A stretch of DNA of 6,416 nt from Candidatus Uhrbacteria bacterium (GTDB lineage Bacteria; Patescibacteriota; Patescibacteriia; UBA9934; GWF2-40-263). The position numbers and the translations under genes are program-made. This document shows positions 1-5,753 of this stretch, one piece after another (position 1 is the stretch's first letter; every line of letters begins with the position of its first letter). Under the pieces are notes generated by a model. The model had not been told where the DNA came from. It worked only from the letters and a program-made list of their open reading frames with translations, and ran no database searches. Where the stretch lies: contig JACQXU010000049.1 in assembly GCA_016208545.1 (NCBI GenBank), forward strand, positions 1-6,416. The letters run 5' to 3'.

Positions 1-1
1 G

Positions 2-97
2 CGCGTCCAGCGACAGTTGAACGACCGACCAAGAGCGGCTCTGGGCTTCTACAAACCTGATGAAAAATTTAATGAACTCGTTGCGTTAAATTCTTGA
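2..97 (+). CDS. IS30-like transposase, C-terminal tail (cut by window edge)
   Basis: An open frame enters from the left edge and ends at TGA 95-97, giving 31 residues that include LNDRPRAALGFYKPDEKFNE. Seen: the pattern L-N-x-R-P-R-x-x-L-G-(F/Y)-x-x-P-x-E-x-F, which closes the DDE catalytic domain of IS30-family transposases (usually LNNRPRKxLGYxTPxEVF); IS3/IS481 relatives have a looser NxxRPHxxLG version. Known: these enzymes cut and join insertion-sequence ends. Inferred: most of the gene and the left end of the element lie outside the window, so neither the catalytic DDE residues nor activity can be judged. The right terminal inverted repeat should lie between 98 and about 170, but I could not identify it. 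The gene converges on ftsQ, with a 44-bp palindrome between them. Family assignment is fairly safe; the exact IS type is not. Confidence 0.72.
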   Translation, partial: RVQRQLNDRPRAALGFYKPDEKFNELVALNS

Positions 98-169
98 AAC
101 CAAGCATTAAATAATTTTTACATTAACTTCTCTTTCTAGGATTACTAACTCTTAGTTTTTTATTTTACG
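98..169. other. AT-rich spacer, probable right end of the insertion sequence
   Basis: This stretch between the transposase stop and the palindrome is very AT-rich and has no open frame worth calling. The right terminal inverted repeat of the IS should fall here, but the matching left end is outside the window, so its border cannot be fixed. No duplicated target site can be tested either. Confidence 0.3.
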
Positions 170-213
170 ACGCATTCCAAATAACATCCGGCCGGATGTT
201 ATTTGGAATGCGT
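170..213. terminator. 44-bp perfect palindrome between convergent genes (candidate bidirectional terminator)
   Basis: Positions 170-191 are the exact reverse complement of 192-213, with no spacer; the centre is TCCGGCCGGA and the outer arms are AT-richer. It lies between the transposase (plus) and ftsQ (minus), where a shared terminator is expected, and its RNA hairpin would be very stable in either direction. The caveat is that neither exit side carries a proper U-tract: plus-strand RNA continues GUGAUUUAUAUUUCC, and minus-strand RNA continues with an A-rich stretch. It may therefore be a non-canonical terminator, an mRNA 3'-end stabiliser or a protein-binding palindrome. Confidence 0.5.
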
Positions 214-255
214 GATTTATATTTCCAATCTCATATTTCAGATTTCTGATTTATT

Positions 256-261
256 ACCTCC
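256..261 (-). promoter_or_regulatory. Orphan Shine-Dalgarno-like GGAGGT after ftsQ
   Basis: On the minus strand GGAGGT begins 5 nt after the ftsQ stop codon (TAG, 269-267). It is a full match to the anti-Shine-Dalgarno core and the clearest such site in the window, yet no ATG, GTG or TTG follows at the usual 5-10 nt; the next bases are AATAAATCAG. The first ATG (234-232) is 21 nt away and opens only five codons. It could be a chance match or the remnant ribosome site of a lost downstream gene. Confidence 0.35.
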
Positions 262-266
262 GACCT

Positions 267-1094
267 CTACTTGTAATATACATGATCTCCGAATCGTAAA
301 TCTATGTACTCAAGAGATAACACGTCTTTTACCTTTTCTCGCATAACCAAATCGAGTCTTTCTGCTTGAGCCTCAATGTCTCCTGTTGCATCTAATAAAA
401 TTCTATATCCAACTTCTGTTAGAATACCTGTCCACTTCCCTGCCAATCTATCAAACTCTGTTTGAACAAACAAAATCTTTTGCACACGAAGATACTCTTG
501 AAATCTAAACACACTGAAAATTTCTTCAGATGATAAAACAACGTTTCCTATTTGAACCTCAACATTGTTTCTATCAACAAAAAGAGGCAATGATGACACA
601 TCTTGAGCTTCTGCTTTTCGAATTATTACACCATCCAAATCAACTACAAATGATGAATCGGATGTTTGCCAAATTAAATAAGATGTTCTCTCAATGAGTT
701 GAATATCAACACGGTTGTCATTTTTCTCAATCTTTATTTCTCGAAAAGTAAATTTTTCCTGTAATTTTTTTGTTAATTGTTCATTGTTAAAAAGAAAACG
801 GTTTTGTTTAGTAAAAATAAAAAACACACTTTCGTTCATGTATTCTCGAATAGTATTTTCTATTTCAGTTTTTGATATAGTTTCACGGCCCTTCACATTT
901 ATTTCCCTGACTAGCAGAGACGAATGAGAAAAAAATACTGACAACAATACAATCGCGGCTATAAACGAAATCAAAATACCAATCAGAATAATCAAAGGCC
1001 TTCGATCGATTCGATCGCGAAAATACGGGTTCTTGTATGAACGAGACGCGTACCGTTTTTGTTGAGTTTTACGAAAATAATCTCTGCGTCGCAT
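267..1094 (-). CDS. ftsQ: Cell-division protein FtsQ/DivIB (POTRA-domain membrane protein)
   Basis: This is a 275-residue type II (N-in) membrane protein. Seen: a very basic N-terminus (RRRDYFRKTQQKRY, residues 2-15), one membrane segment at about 33-55, then a POTRA-like domain at about 60-136 starting VREINVKGRETISKTEIENTI, and a beta-rich C-terminal domain containing SSFVVDLDGVIIRKAE (148-162). This order and length match FtsQ/DivIB, which links early and late divisome proteins (with FtsB/FtsL) in the cytoplasmic membrane and controls septal peptidoglycan synthesis. Sequence identity within this family is low, so the call rests on architecture plus the VDxxG segment. The gene starts one base after the alr stop (TAG-T-ATG), so translation is probably coupled to alr. 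The partners ftsA and ftsZ, which often follow ftsQ, do not follow here; a palindrome and an IS tail do. Confidence 0.87.
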   Translation of the reverse strand: MRRRDYFRKTQQKRYASRSYKNPYFRDRIDRRPLIILIGILISFIAAIVLLSVFFSHSSLLVREINVKGRETISKTEIENTIREYMNESVFFIFTKQNRFLFNNEQLTKKLQEKFTFREIKIEKNDNRVDIQLIERTSYLIWQTSDSSFVVDLDGVIIRKAEAQDVSSLPLFVDRNNVEVQIGNVVLSSEEIFSVFRFQEYLRVQKILFVQTEFDRLAGKWTGILTEVGYRILLDATGDIEAQAERLDLVMREKVKDVLSLEYIDLRFGDHVYYK

Positions 1095-1095
1095 A

Positions 1096-2226
1096 CTAAA
1101 TAACTCTTCTTGGAAGAAAAGGATTGATTCGCGTTACAATTTCATACGGAATCGTGTGAATCTTTCGCGAAATTTCAGTTGCGCTTATTTCATTCCGGCC
1201 GTCAATACCAAGAAGCGTCACAACTTGCTCTTTTTCAACTGTCGGAACTGCCGAAACATCAATCATCATCATATTCATGCAAACTCTTCCAATAACTTTA
1301 CAACGATAACCTCCAACTAGCACTTCGCCGACAGAAGAAAGCAACCGATCATAACCATCCCAATATCCAACTGGCAAAACTGCAATACGGCTTCTCTGTT
1401 TTAGTTTCTCTGTCATTCCATAACCAATTGGCGTTCCGATTGGTAAAAATTTTACTTGCGCAATACGCGTTTTCCATTTCAAAACAGGTCTCAATTCGCA
1501 GTTGATGCTTTGTTTTCTAATTGTCTGTTCAACCTGTTCAGACGGCCAAATTCCATACATTGCGATTCCTGCGCGAACAAGTGTCCCGTGCGTTGCAGGA
1601 TAAAGAAGAATGGCGGCAGAACACGCGCAATGAACATGCAAAGGTTTGAAATTATGATTTTCAAGCTCATGAAATGCGTCAGTAAAACGCGAAAACTGCA
1701 AAGTCGCATATTCAGAATTTCCAGTGTCTTCAATGTTTGCAAAGTGTGTTGAGATACCACAAAGCGACAAATGCGAACTTCGTTTCATTTCCAAAAGAAA
1801 ATCTACTAAATTCTCGAGTAAAATACCGCGTCTTGAAGTTCCTGTTTCTATTTTTAAGTGAATCAGAGCTTTGGAAGCTGTTGCCGCGGCAACACGTTCC
1901 AATTCCTCAATATCATCACGATCCGCAAGTGTAAGTTCTATTCCGCACCGAACAGCTTCGGCATATCTATGTTGCAAAACATAGCCAAGAACAATAATTT
2001 GAGCACTCGGAAACATTTCCCGCAACATGATTGCATCATCAAGTTCATCAACTCCAAAAGATTGAACACCAACGCGCGATGCAATTTGCGCTACTTCTTT
2101 TACTCCGTGTCCGTAAGCGTTTGCTTTCACGATCGCACAAAAATTCGCTCCGTGCGACAACGCTCGCAAAGTTTTTATATTTGAAATCAGCGCCTGCTCA
2201 TCAATTTCAATCCAAGTCCTTTCCAT
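1096..2226 (-). CDS. alr: Alanine racemase (PLP-dependent)
   Basis: The 376-residue protein has the normal length for Alr, which interconverts L- and D-alanine in the cytosol for peptidoglycan cross-links. Seen: the N-terminus RTWIEIDEQALISNI; the PLP-lysine motif VKANAYGHG with Lys34; KIETGTSRRGI (124-134) with the usual Arg; THFANIEDTG (160-169); the second-base tyrosine in PIGYGMTE (Tyr269); then GYWDGYDR and GRVCMNMMMIDVS from the C-terminal beta domain. All catalytic residues are present, so it should be active. Start choice: ATG 2226 puts the family N-terminus at residue 3, and no earlier in-frame start fits. No good ribosome site is visible: the bases that would hold it lie in the arm of a 36-bp palindrome ending 6 nt before the ATG, so expression may depend on that structure. 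ftsQ follows after one base. Confidence 0.97.
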   Translation of the reverse strand: MERTWIEIDEQALISNIKTLRALSHGANFCAIVKANAYGHGVKEVAQIASRVGVQSFGVDELDDAIMLREMFPSAQIIVLGYVLQHRYAEAVRCGIELTLADRDDIEELERVAAATASKALIHLKIETGTSRRGILLENLVDFLLEMKRSSHLSLCGISTHFANIEDTGNSEYATLQFSRFTDAFHELENHNFKPLHVHCACSAAILLYPATHGTLVRAGIAMYGIWPSEQVEQTIRKQSINCELRPVLKWKTRIAQVKFLPIGTPIGYGMTEKLKQRSRIAVLPVGYWDGYDRLLSSVGEVLVGGYRCKVIGRVCMNMMMIDVSAVPTVEKEQVVTLLGIDGRNEISATEISRKIHTIPYEIVTRINPFLPRRVI

Positions 2227-2232
2227 ATCGTC

Positions 2233-2268
2233 ATCACACTTAACTACCGATCGGTAGTTAAGTGTGAT
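2233..2268. repeat. 36-bp perfect palindrome just upstream of alr
   Basis: Positions 2233-2250 are the exact reverse complement of 2251-2268, with no spacer; the centre is ACCGATCGGT. It fills most of the 51-nt gap between the nucleotidyltransferase stop and the alr start. On the minus strand the hairpin ends 6 nt before the alr ATG, and no U-tract follows it. It could terminate the upstream operon, block or gate ribosome entry at alr, or be an operator for a dimeric regulator. It resembles the 44-bp palindrome after ftsQ in design (no spacer, CCGNNCGG core, AT-richer arms), but the arm sequences differ. Confidence 0.75.
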
Positions 2269-2277
2269 TTGGTTAAA

Positions 2278-2658
2278 TTAAAAATTTTCTTTTGGACCGA
2301 TCGTTTTCAGACTAATAAAACGACCTTTTTTATTCATCCATTTTTCAACACTCTGTTTTAGTTGATGCTGATCAAAACCAAAAACAATAATGTCTGGATT
2401 TACATTTTTAATAATATTATAACTTCCTAGTTTTTTATCAGATAATTGCACGTCATCCACAAACGAAAGCGAACGAACAGACTGCAAACGTTTTTGTTCA
2501 TCAAATTTTGTTTTTTTTTGTTTCAAAATCCATACATGCTCATCGCGAGCAACTGAAACAAAGAGGGTCTCCCCTACTCTCTTTGCTTGTTCCAAAAAAA
2601 ATATGTGTCCGGAATCCAATTCATCAAATGTTCCAAAGACAAGCGCGCGACCATACAT
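2278..2658 (-). CDS. Cytidylyltransferase-fold protein (RibL/TagD-like) with altered HxGH motif
   Basis: This is a 126-residue protein of the cytidylyltransferase-like Rossmann fold, the family of TagD (glycerol-3-phosphate cytidylyltransferase) and archaeal RibL (FAD synthase). Seen: the N-terminal strand and nucleotide motif ALVFGTFDELDSGHIFFLEQAK (5-26), SVARDEHV (35-42), KRLQSVRSLSFVDDV (56-70) and NPDIIVFGFDQ (87-97). The GFDQ/GYDQ form leans towards RibL-like members rather than TagD. Odd point: the usual HxGH is D-S-G-H here (Asp15, codon GAT), so the first histidine, which normally contacts the nucleotide phosphates, is missing. The C-terminal SSTxIR motif of many relatives is also not seen, and the protein is slightly short. 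The gene starts one base after lysS (TAA-T-ATG), so it belongs to the greA-lysS operon. Substrate unknown; activity uncertain. Confidence 0.8.
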   Translation of the reverse strand: MYGRALVFGTFDELDSGHIFFLEQAKRVGETLFVSVARDEHVWILKQKKTKFDEQKRLQSVRSLSFVDDVQLSDKKLGSYNIIKNVNPDIIVFGFDQHQLKQSVEKWMNKKGRFISLKTIGPKENF

Positions 2659-2659
2659 A

Positions 2660-4135
2660 TTATTTTACTTCCGGTCGAAGTGTTGGAAACAAAATAACTT
2701 CTTTGATATTTTCGGCTCCTGTCAGAAGCATCACCATGCGATCAATACCGATTCCTAACCCGAAAGTTGGCGGCATCCCGTGTTGAATTGCTTCCAAATA
2801 GTCAAAATCTGTTTGATGTGCTTCTTCAAAGCCTGCTTCCTCGCGCGCTTTTTCAGCAATGAAACGTTTTTCCAAATCAACAGGATCGTTTAATTCCGAA
2901 TAGTTGTTTCCGATTTCACTTCCGAGTGCAAACGCTTCGAATCGTTCCACAAAACGCGGATCAACAGATTTTTTTGCCAAAGGAGAAACCTCAACAGGAT
3001 AATCATAAACAATTGTAGGCTGAACAAGTTTTTCTTCAACTAATTCTTCAAATGCAAACGCCATGAGTTCTCCAACGGATTTCATTCGAGCGATATTTTC
3101 ATGTTGATCTTTTGACAAACGCTTTTTTAATTCCAAACGTGCTAGTTCCTCATCATTCCAAATTTCTTTCGAAATTTCACCGATTTTTTCAACAGCCTCA
3201 ATCAGACGTATTCGTTTCCACGGCCGAGCCAGTTCAACTAAAATTTCTCCGTGTCGTACTTGCGTTTTTCCGACTGATTGTTTAACAGAGTGTTCAAAAA
3301 TCTCTTCGAATAAATCCATGCCGTAAAAATAATTTTGATAGGCAATCTGCGCTTCAAACATTGTAAACTCTGGATTGTGATCGCGATCAATACCTTCGTT
3401 TCGAAACACTTTCGTAATCTCGTACACTTTTTCAAAACCGCCAACGATTAAACGTTTTAAATACATTTCATCTGAAATTCTAAGATAAAAATCCGCATCT
3501 AGTGCGTTGTGATGTGTTTTGAATGGACGCGCAAATCCTCCTCCGTAAACTGGTTGAAGTGTTGGTGTTTCAACTTCAATAAAACCTCGTTCGTCGAGCA
3601 AATTTCGAATAGCGGCAATAATTTTCGAACGAGTCAAAAGACGATCACGAACATCGCTGTTCATTATTAAATCCAAATATCGTTTTCTGAACCTTGTTTC
3701 AACGTCCGAAAGTCCGTGCCATTTTTCTGGCAAAGGAAGTAAGGCTTTTGCAAGTGAACGATAGGAAAAAATATCCAAACTTTGTTCGCCTTTTTTTGTA
3801 ACAAAAGCTTTTCCTGTGCACTGCACAAAATCACCAATGTCAATCATTTGCAAAAATTGTTTATATTCAATTTCTCCAATATGATCTTTGCGAAAAACAA
3901 TCTGCATCAAACCCGATCCGTCTTGAAGATGACAAAAAGTTAATCCGCCATGCGTTCGAATTAAACGAATGCGCCCGACAAGCGTCGCATCAGTTTGTGA
4001 CGACATTTGTGTTTCAAATGTTCTCAAAAATTCCGCAACAGTGTGAGTTCGTTGTGTTGTTGAAGGGAATGGATCAATTCCTGCGTCGCGCATTGCCTGA
4101 AGGCGCGCAAGTCTAGTCTGCATTTCTTCTATCAT
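2660..4135 (-). CDS. lysS: Lysyl-tRNA synthetase, class II
   Basis: This 491-residue enzyme charges tRNA-Lys with lysine in the cytosol. Seen: an N-terminal OB-fold anticodon-binding domain (about 50-130, TLVGRIRLIRTHGGLTFCHL); the linker RFRKRYLDLIMN (148-159); class II motif 1 (about 171-200, ending in ETPTLQPVYGGG); the family-typical ARPFKTHHNALDADFYLRI; motif 2 FRNEGIDRDHNPEFTMFE (244-261) with its catalytic Arg; and motif 3 GLGIGIDRMVML (459-470). NNYSELNDP (410-418) is also diagnostic of LysS. Length and domains are complete, so it should be functional. ATG 4135 overlaps the greA TGA as ATGA with no Shine-Dalgarno, which suggests translational coupling; a second ATG four codons in, preceded by AGAAGAA, is an alternative start. 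The cytidylyltransferase-fold gene follows after one base. Confidence 0.98.
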   Translation of the reverse strand: MIEEMQTRLARLQAMRDAGIDPFPSTTQRTHTVAEFLRTFETQMSSQTDATLVGRIRLIRTHGGLTFCHLQDGSGLMQIVFRKDHIGEIEYKQFLQMIDIGDFVQCTGKAFVTKKGEQSLDIFSYRSLAKALLPLPEKWHGLSDVETRFRKRYLDLIMNSDVRDRLLTRSKIIAAIRNLLDERGFIEVETPTLQPVYGGGFARPFKTHHNALDADFYLRISDEMYLKRLIVGGFEKVYEITKVFRNEGIDRDHNPEFTMFEAQIAYQNYFYGMDLFEEIFEHSVKQSVGKTQVRHGEILVELARPWKRIRLIEAVEKIGEISKEIWNDEELARLELKKRLSKDQHENIARMKSVGELMAFAFEELVEEKLVQPTIVYDYPVEVSPLAKKSVDPRFVERFEAFALGSEIGNNYSELNDPVDLEKRFIAEKAREEAGFEEAHQTDFDYLEAIQHGMPPTFGLGIGIDRMVMLLTGAENIKEVILFPTLRPEVK

Positions 4136-4587
4136 AAAATTTTCATTATTTTATATTCAATTACACCGCTTGGAACATTGATCGAAGCTGTATCCCCCAC
4201 CCTTCTTCCAACGAGCGCTTGTCCGATCGGAGACTCATTGCTAATTTTTCCGGAAATCGGGTCTGCTTCTGTTGAACCGACTAGCGTGAATGTTTTTTCT
4301 TTGCCATTCACAACAGCCAAAAAAGTACAACCTAAATCAATTATATCTGTGCCGGATGTTTGCTCAACCAAAACAGCAGTGTGAATCATTTCTTCAATTT
4401 GAAGAATCCGTGCTTCATTCAAAGCCTGTTGTTCTTTTGCGTCTTGATATTCAAAATTTTCGGACAAATCGCCGAGTTCTTTCGCTGAACTAATAATACC
4501 TGCAATTTCACGACGAGTTTTTCGTGTACGCTCTTCAAGTTCGCGTTTTAGATCGTCTAATTTTTCTTGAGATAAATATGTGGACAT
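4132..4587 (-). CDS. greA: Transcript-cleavage elongation factor GreA
   Basis: This 151-residue protein is slightly shorter than the usual 158. GreA enters the secondary channel of backtracked RNA polymerase and triggers cleavage of the transcript 3' end. Seen: an N-terminal antiparallel coiled coil (about 7-74, KLDDLKRELEER...) whose tip, GDLSENFEYQDAKEQQ (39-54), holds the acidic pair Asp40/Glu43, matching the catalytic Asp41/Glu44 of E. coli GreA; then the FKBP-like C-terminal domain with the signature NESPIGQALVGRRVGDT (117-133). All key parts are present. Start ATG 4587 gives the family N-terminus; no strong ribosome site lies close to it, and the nearest purine-rich run (GAAAGG) overlaps the end of the upstream membrane gene, about 20 nt away. 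The stop overlaps the lysS ATG. GreA next to LysS is a known bacterial neighbourhood. Confidence 0.97.
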   Translation of the reverse strand: MSTYLSQEKLDDLKRELEERTRKTRREIAGIISSAKELGDLSENFEYQDAKEQQALNEARILQIEEMIHTAVLVEQTSGTDIIDLGCTFLAVVNGKEKTFTLVGSTEADPISGKISNESPIGQALVGRRVGDTASINVPSGVIEYKIMKIL

Positions 4588-4604
4588 AATAGACTTTGTG
4601 GAAA

Positions 4605-5702
4605 TTACCTTTCTTTTGAACTGCTGTCAACAGATTTTTTGACCTGTAAACCACGAGGAATCGTAGCAAAAGCAGTACCAAGAGGGACGGTCAACATGAG
4701 TGCGATTGTACCAACCATAGTTCGAACAAATTCTTCTGCAACTCCTTGATTGTTCAAAAAAGTTCCAACATCAGATGAAGACGAAAAGAAAAGCAAAAAC
4801 ATCGGCAAAGCCGCGCCTGCGTAAACTAAAACAAGTGTGTTAACAGTCGAGGCGATGTGATGCTGACCAACGCGCATTGCGCGGAAAAAAAGTTCACGTC
4901 GTTTGAGATTTGGATTAGCTGTTTTAATTTCTTCAACAACTTCTGACTGTGTGACAGCAACATCATCGAGTACACCGACGGTTCCAAGAATAATTGCGGC
5001 AATAAAAAGAGCGACCGGATCTTTAATTGTTTCTACTTCCCACAAAAGCAGTAATGATTCTTCATTTCCCAAACCTGAAAGCGAACTGAAATTTGTAAAA
5101 ATATAACTAAATAGCACGACTAAAAACAATCCTGAAACAGTTCCAAGAAACGCAAAAAAAGTTCGCATTCGGAGCCCATGTGAAAGATGAATGTTCACAA
5201 GAAGTATTATTGATGACGCAAGAACAGTCATTAAAACCGGATCTCGGCCAGCAAGAATTTGTGGAAACAAAAACCAAAACAAAACAAACAAAGTGAATGC
5301 TAGGCCTATGAGTGAAAACAGTCCGCGAAAAAATCCGATCGCGATTGCAACCGCCGCGAAAATAAAAAAGAGAACAGCGAGTGAACTCGTACGAACTTTG
5401 TCATCAAAAAAAGTCGTTTGAGTGCCGTCTGGATTCTCAACAATTCGCAAACGAACATTGTCCCCTTTTTTAAGTTTGATATAGAGTCCGTCTGGAAATG
5501 AAGCTGTCGTGTCAACTTTAAAAACTTCACCTAAGCTATTTTTTGCTTCGAAGTTGTAAAAATGTTTCCCGTCGGTTTCCTGATCCTGGATGTTTGTAAT
5601 CGTCGCTTTTACCTCTTTTGGCTCAATTATTTCCTGCGCAAAAACGCTTGTTGCGTAAAATACAGACAAAAGCAAACAAAAAATAATAACCCTTGGTTTC
5701 AT
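4605..5702 (-). CDS. YibE/F-family multi-pass membrane protein
   Basis: From ATG 5702 the product has 365 residues. Seen: a signal peptide (KPRVIIFCLLLSVFYATSVFA, cleavage likely after Ala22); an exported soluble region (about 23-104) with beta-rich VKATITNIQDQ and KKGDNVRLRIVENPDG; then about seven membrane segments (roughly 107-125, 127-148, 155-175, 181-202, 229-248, 283-306, 325-347). GTVGVLDDVAVTQSEVVEEI (240-259) and MRVGQHHIASTVNTLVLVYAG (276-296) are typical of YibE/F proteins. Family role is poorly known; some members have been suggested to be transporters, and no substrate can be inferred here. The open frame runs upstream to 5987, but that part overlaps pilM in another frame and is not real. 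ATG 5720 would add MVIYFR before the signal peptide and sits against the pilM terminator, so 5702 is preferred. greA starts 17 nt downstream. Confidence 0.9.
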   Translation of the reverse strand: MKPRVIIFCLLLSVFYATSVFAQEIIEPKEVKATITNIQDQETDGKHFYNFEAKNSLGEVFKVDTTASFPDGLYIKLKKGDNVRLRIVENPDGTQTTFFDDKVRTSSLAVLFFIFAAVAIAIGFFRGLFSLIGLAFTLFVLFWFLFPQILAGRDPVLMTVLASSIILLVNIHLSHGLRMRTFFAFLGTVSGLFLVVLFSYIFTNFSSLSGLGNEESLLLLWEVETIKDPVALFIAAIILGTVGVLDDVAVTQSEVVEEIKTANPNLKRRELFFRAMRVGQHHIASTVNTLVLVYAGAALPMFLLFFSSSSDVGTFLNNQGVAEEFVRTMVGTIALMLTVPLGTAFATIPRGLQVKKSVDSSSKER

Positions 5703-5719
5703 ACGAAAATATATTACCA
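5703..5719 (-). promoter_or_regulatory. Candidate extended -10 promoter for a leaderless yibE/F mRNA
   Basis: Just before ATG 5702 the minus strand reads TGGTAATATATTTTCGT. TGGTAATAT fits an extended -10 element (TGn plus a 4-of-6 match to TATAAT), and a start 6-8 nt beyond it would fall at about the ATG, giving a leaderless mRNA. No -35 match is seen at 16-18 nt upstream, and no Shine-Dalgarno precedes the ATG. Supporting context: a terminator ends at 5722, leaving almost no room for an ordinary leader. Confidence 0.3.
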
Positions 5720-5721
5720 TT

Positions 5722-5753
5722 AAAAAAGATCCACCGACAGTGTGTGATGGATC
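5722..5753 (-). terminator. Rho-independent terminator after pilM
   Basis: On the minus strand, GATCCATC (5753-5746) pairs with GGTGGATC (5735-5728) in an 8-bp stem with one T-G wobble and a 10-nt loop, followed directly by six Ts (5727-5722). The stem overlaps the pilM stop codon (TGA 5754-5752). This is the only textbook intrinsic terminator on the coding strand of this window, and it separates pilM from the yibE/F-greA-lysS operon. Confidence 0.8.

Noticed and set aside
219..234. Mini-ORF after the orphan GGAGGT (ATG 234)
   Set aside because: Only five codons, with 21 nt between the site and the ATG; too short and badly spaced to call a gene.
1003..1020. Clustered CGATCG sites in ftsQ
   Set aside because: They encode the Asp/Arg-rich stretch before the membrane segment; two nearby hexamers are not enough to suggest a repeat family or recognition element.
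1858..2184. 108-codon plus-strand frame opposite alr
   Set aside because: It is a shadow of the conserved alr coding frame; its composition (many S, R, N, F) is typical of antisense frames.
3815..3827. 13-nt inverted repeat TGTGCA-C-TGCACA
   Set aside because: It lies inside the lysS coding sequence, is short and fits the family protein sequence; likely chance.
4867..4881. Inverted repeat CGCGCATTGCGCG
   Set aside because: It is within the conserved yibE/F coding region (MRVGQ segment) and is too short to propose a regulatory role.
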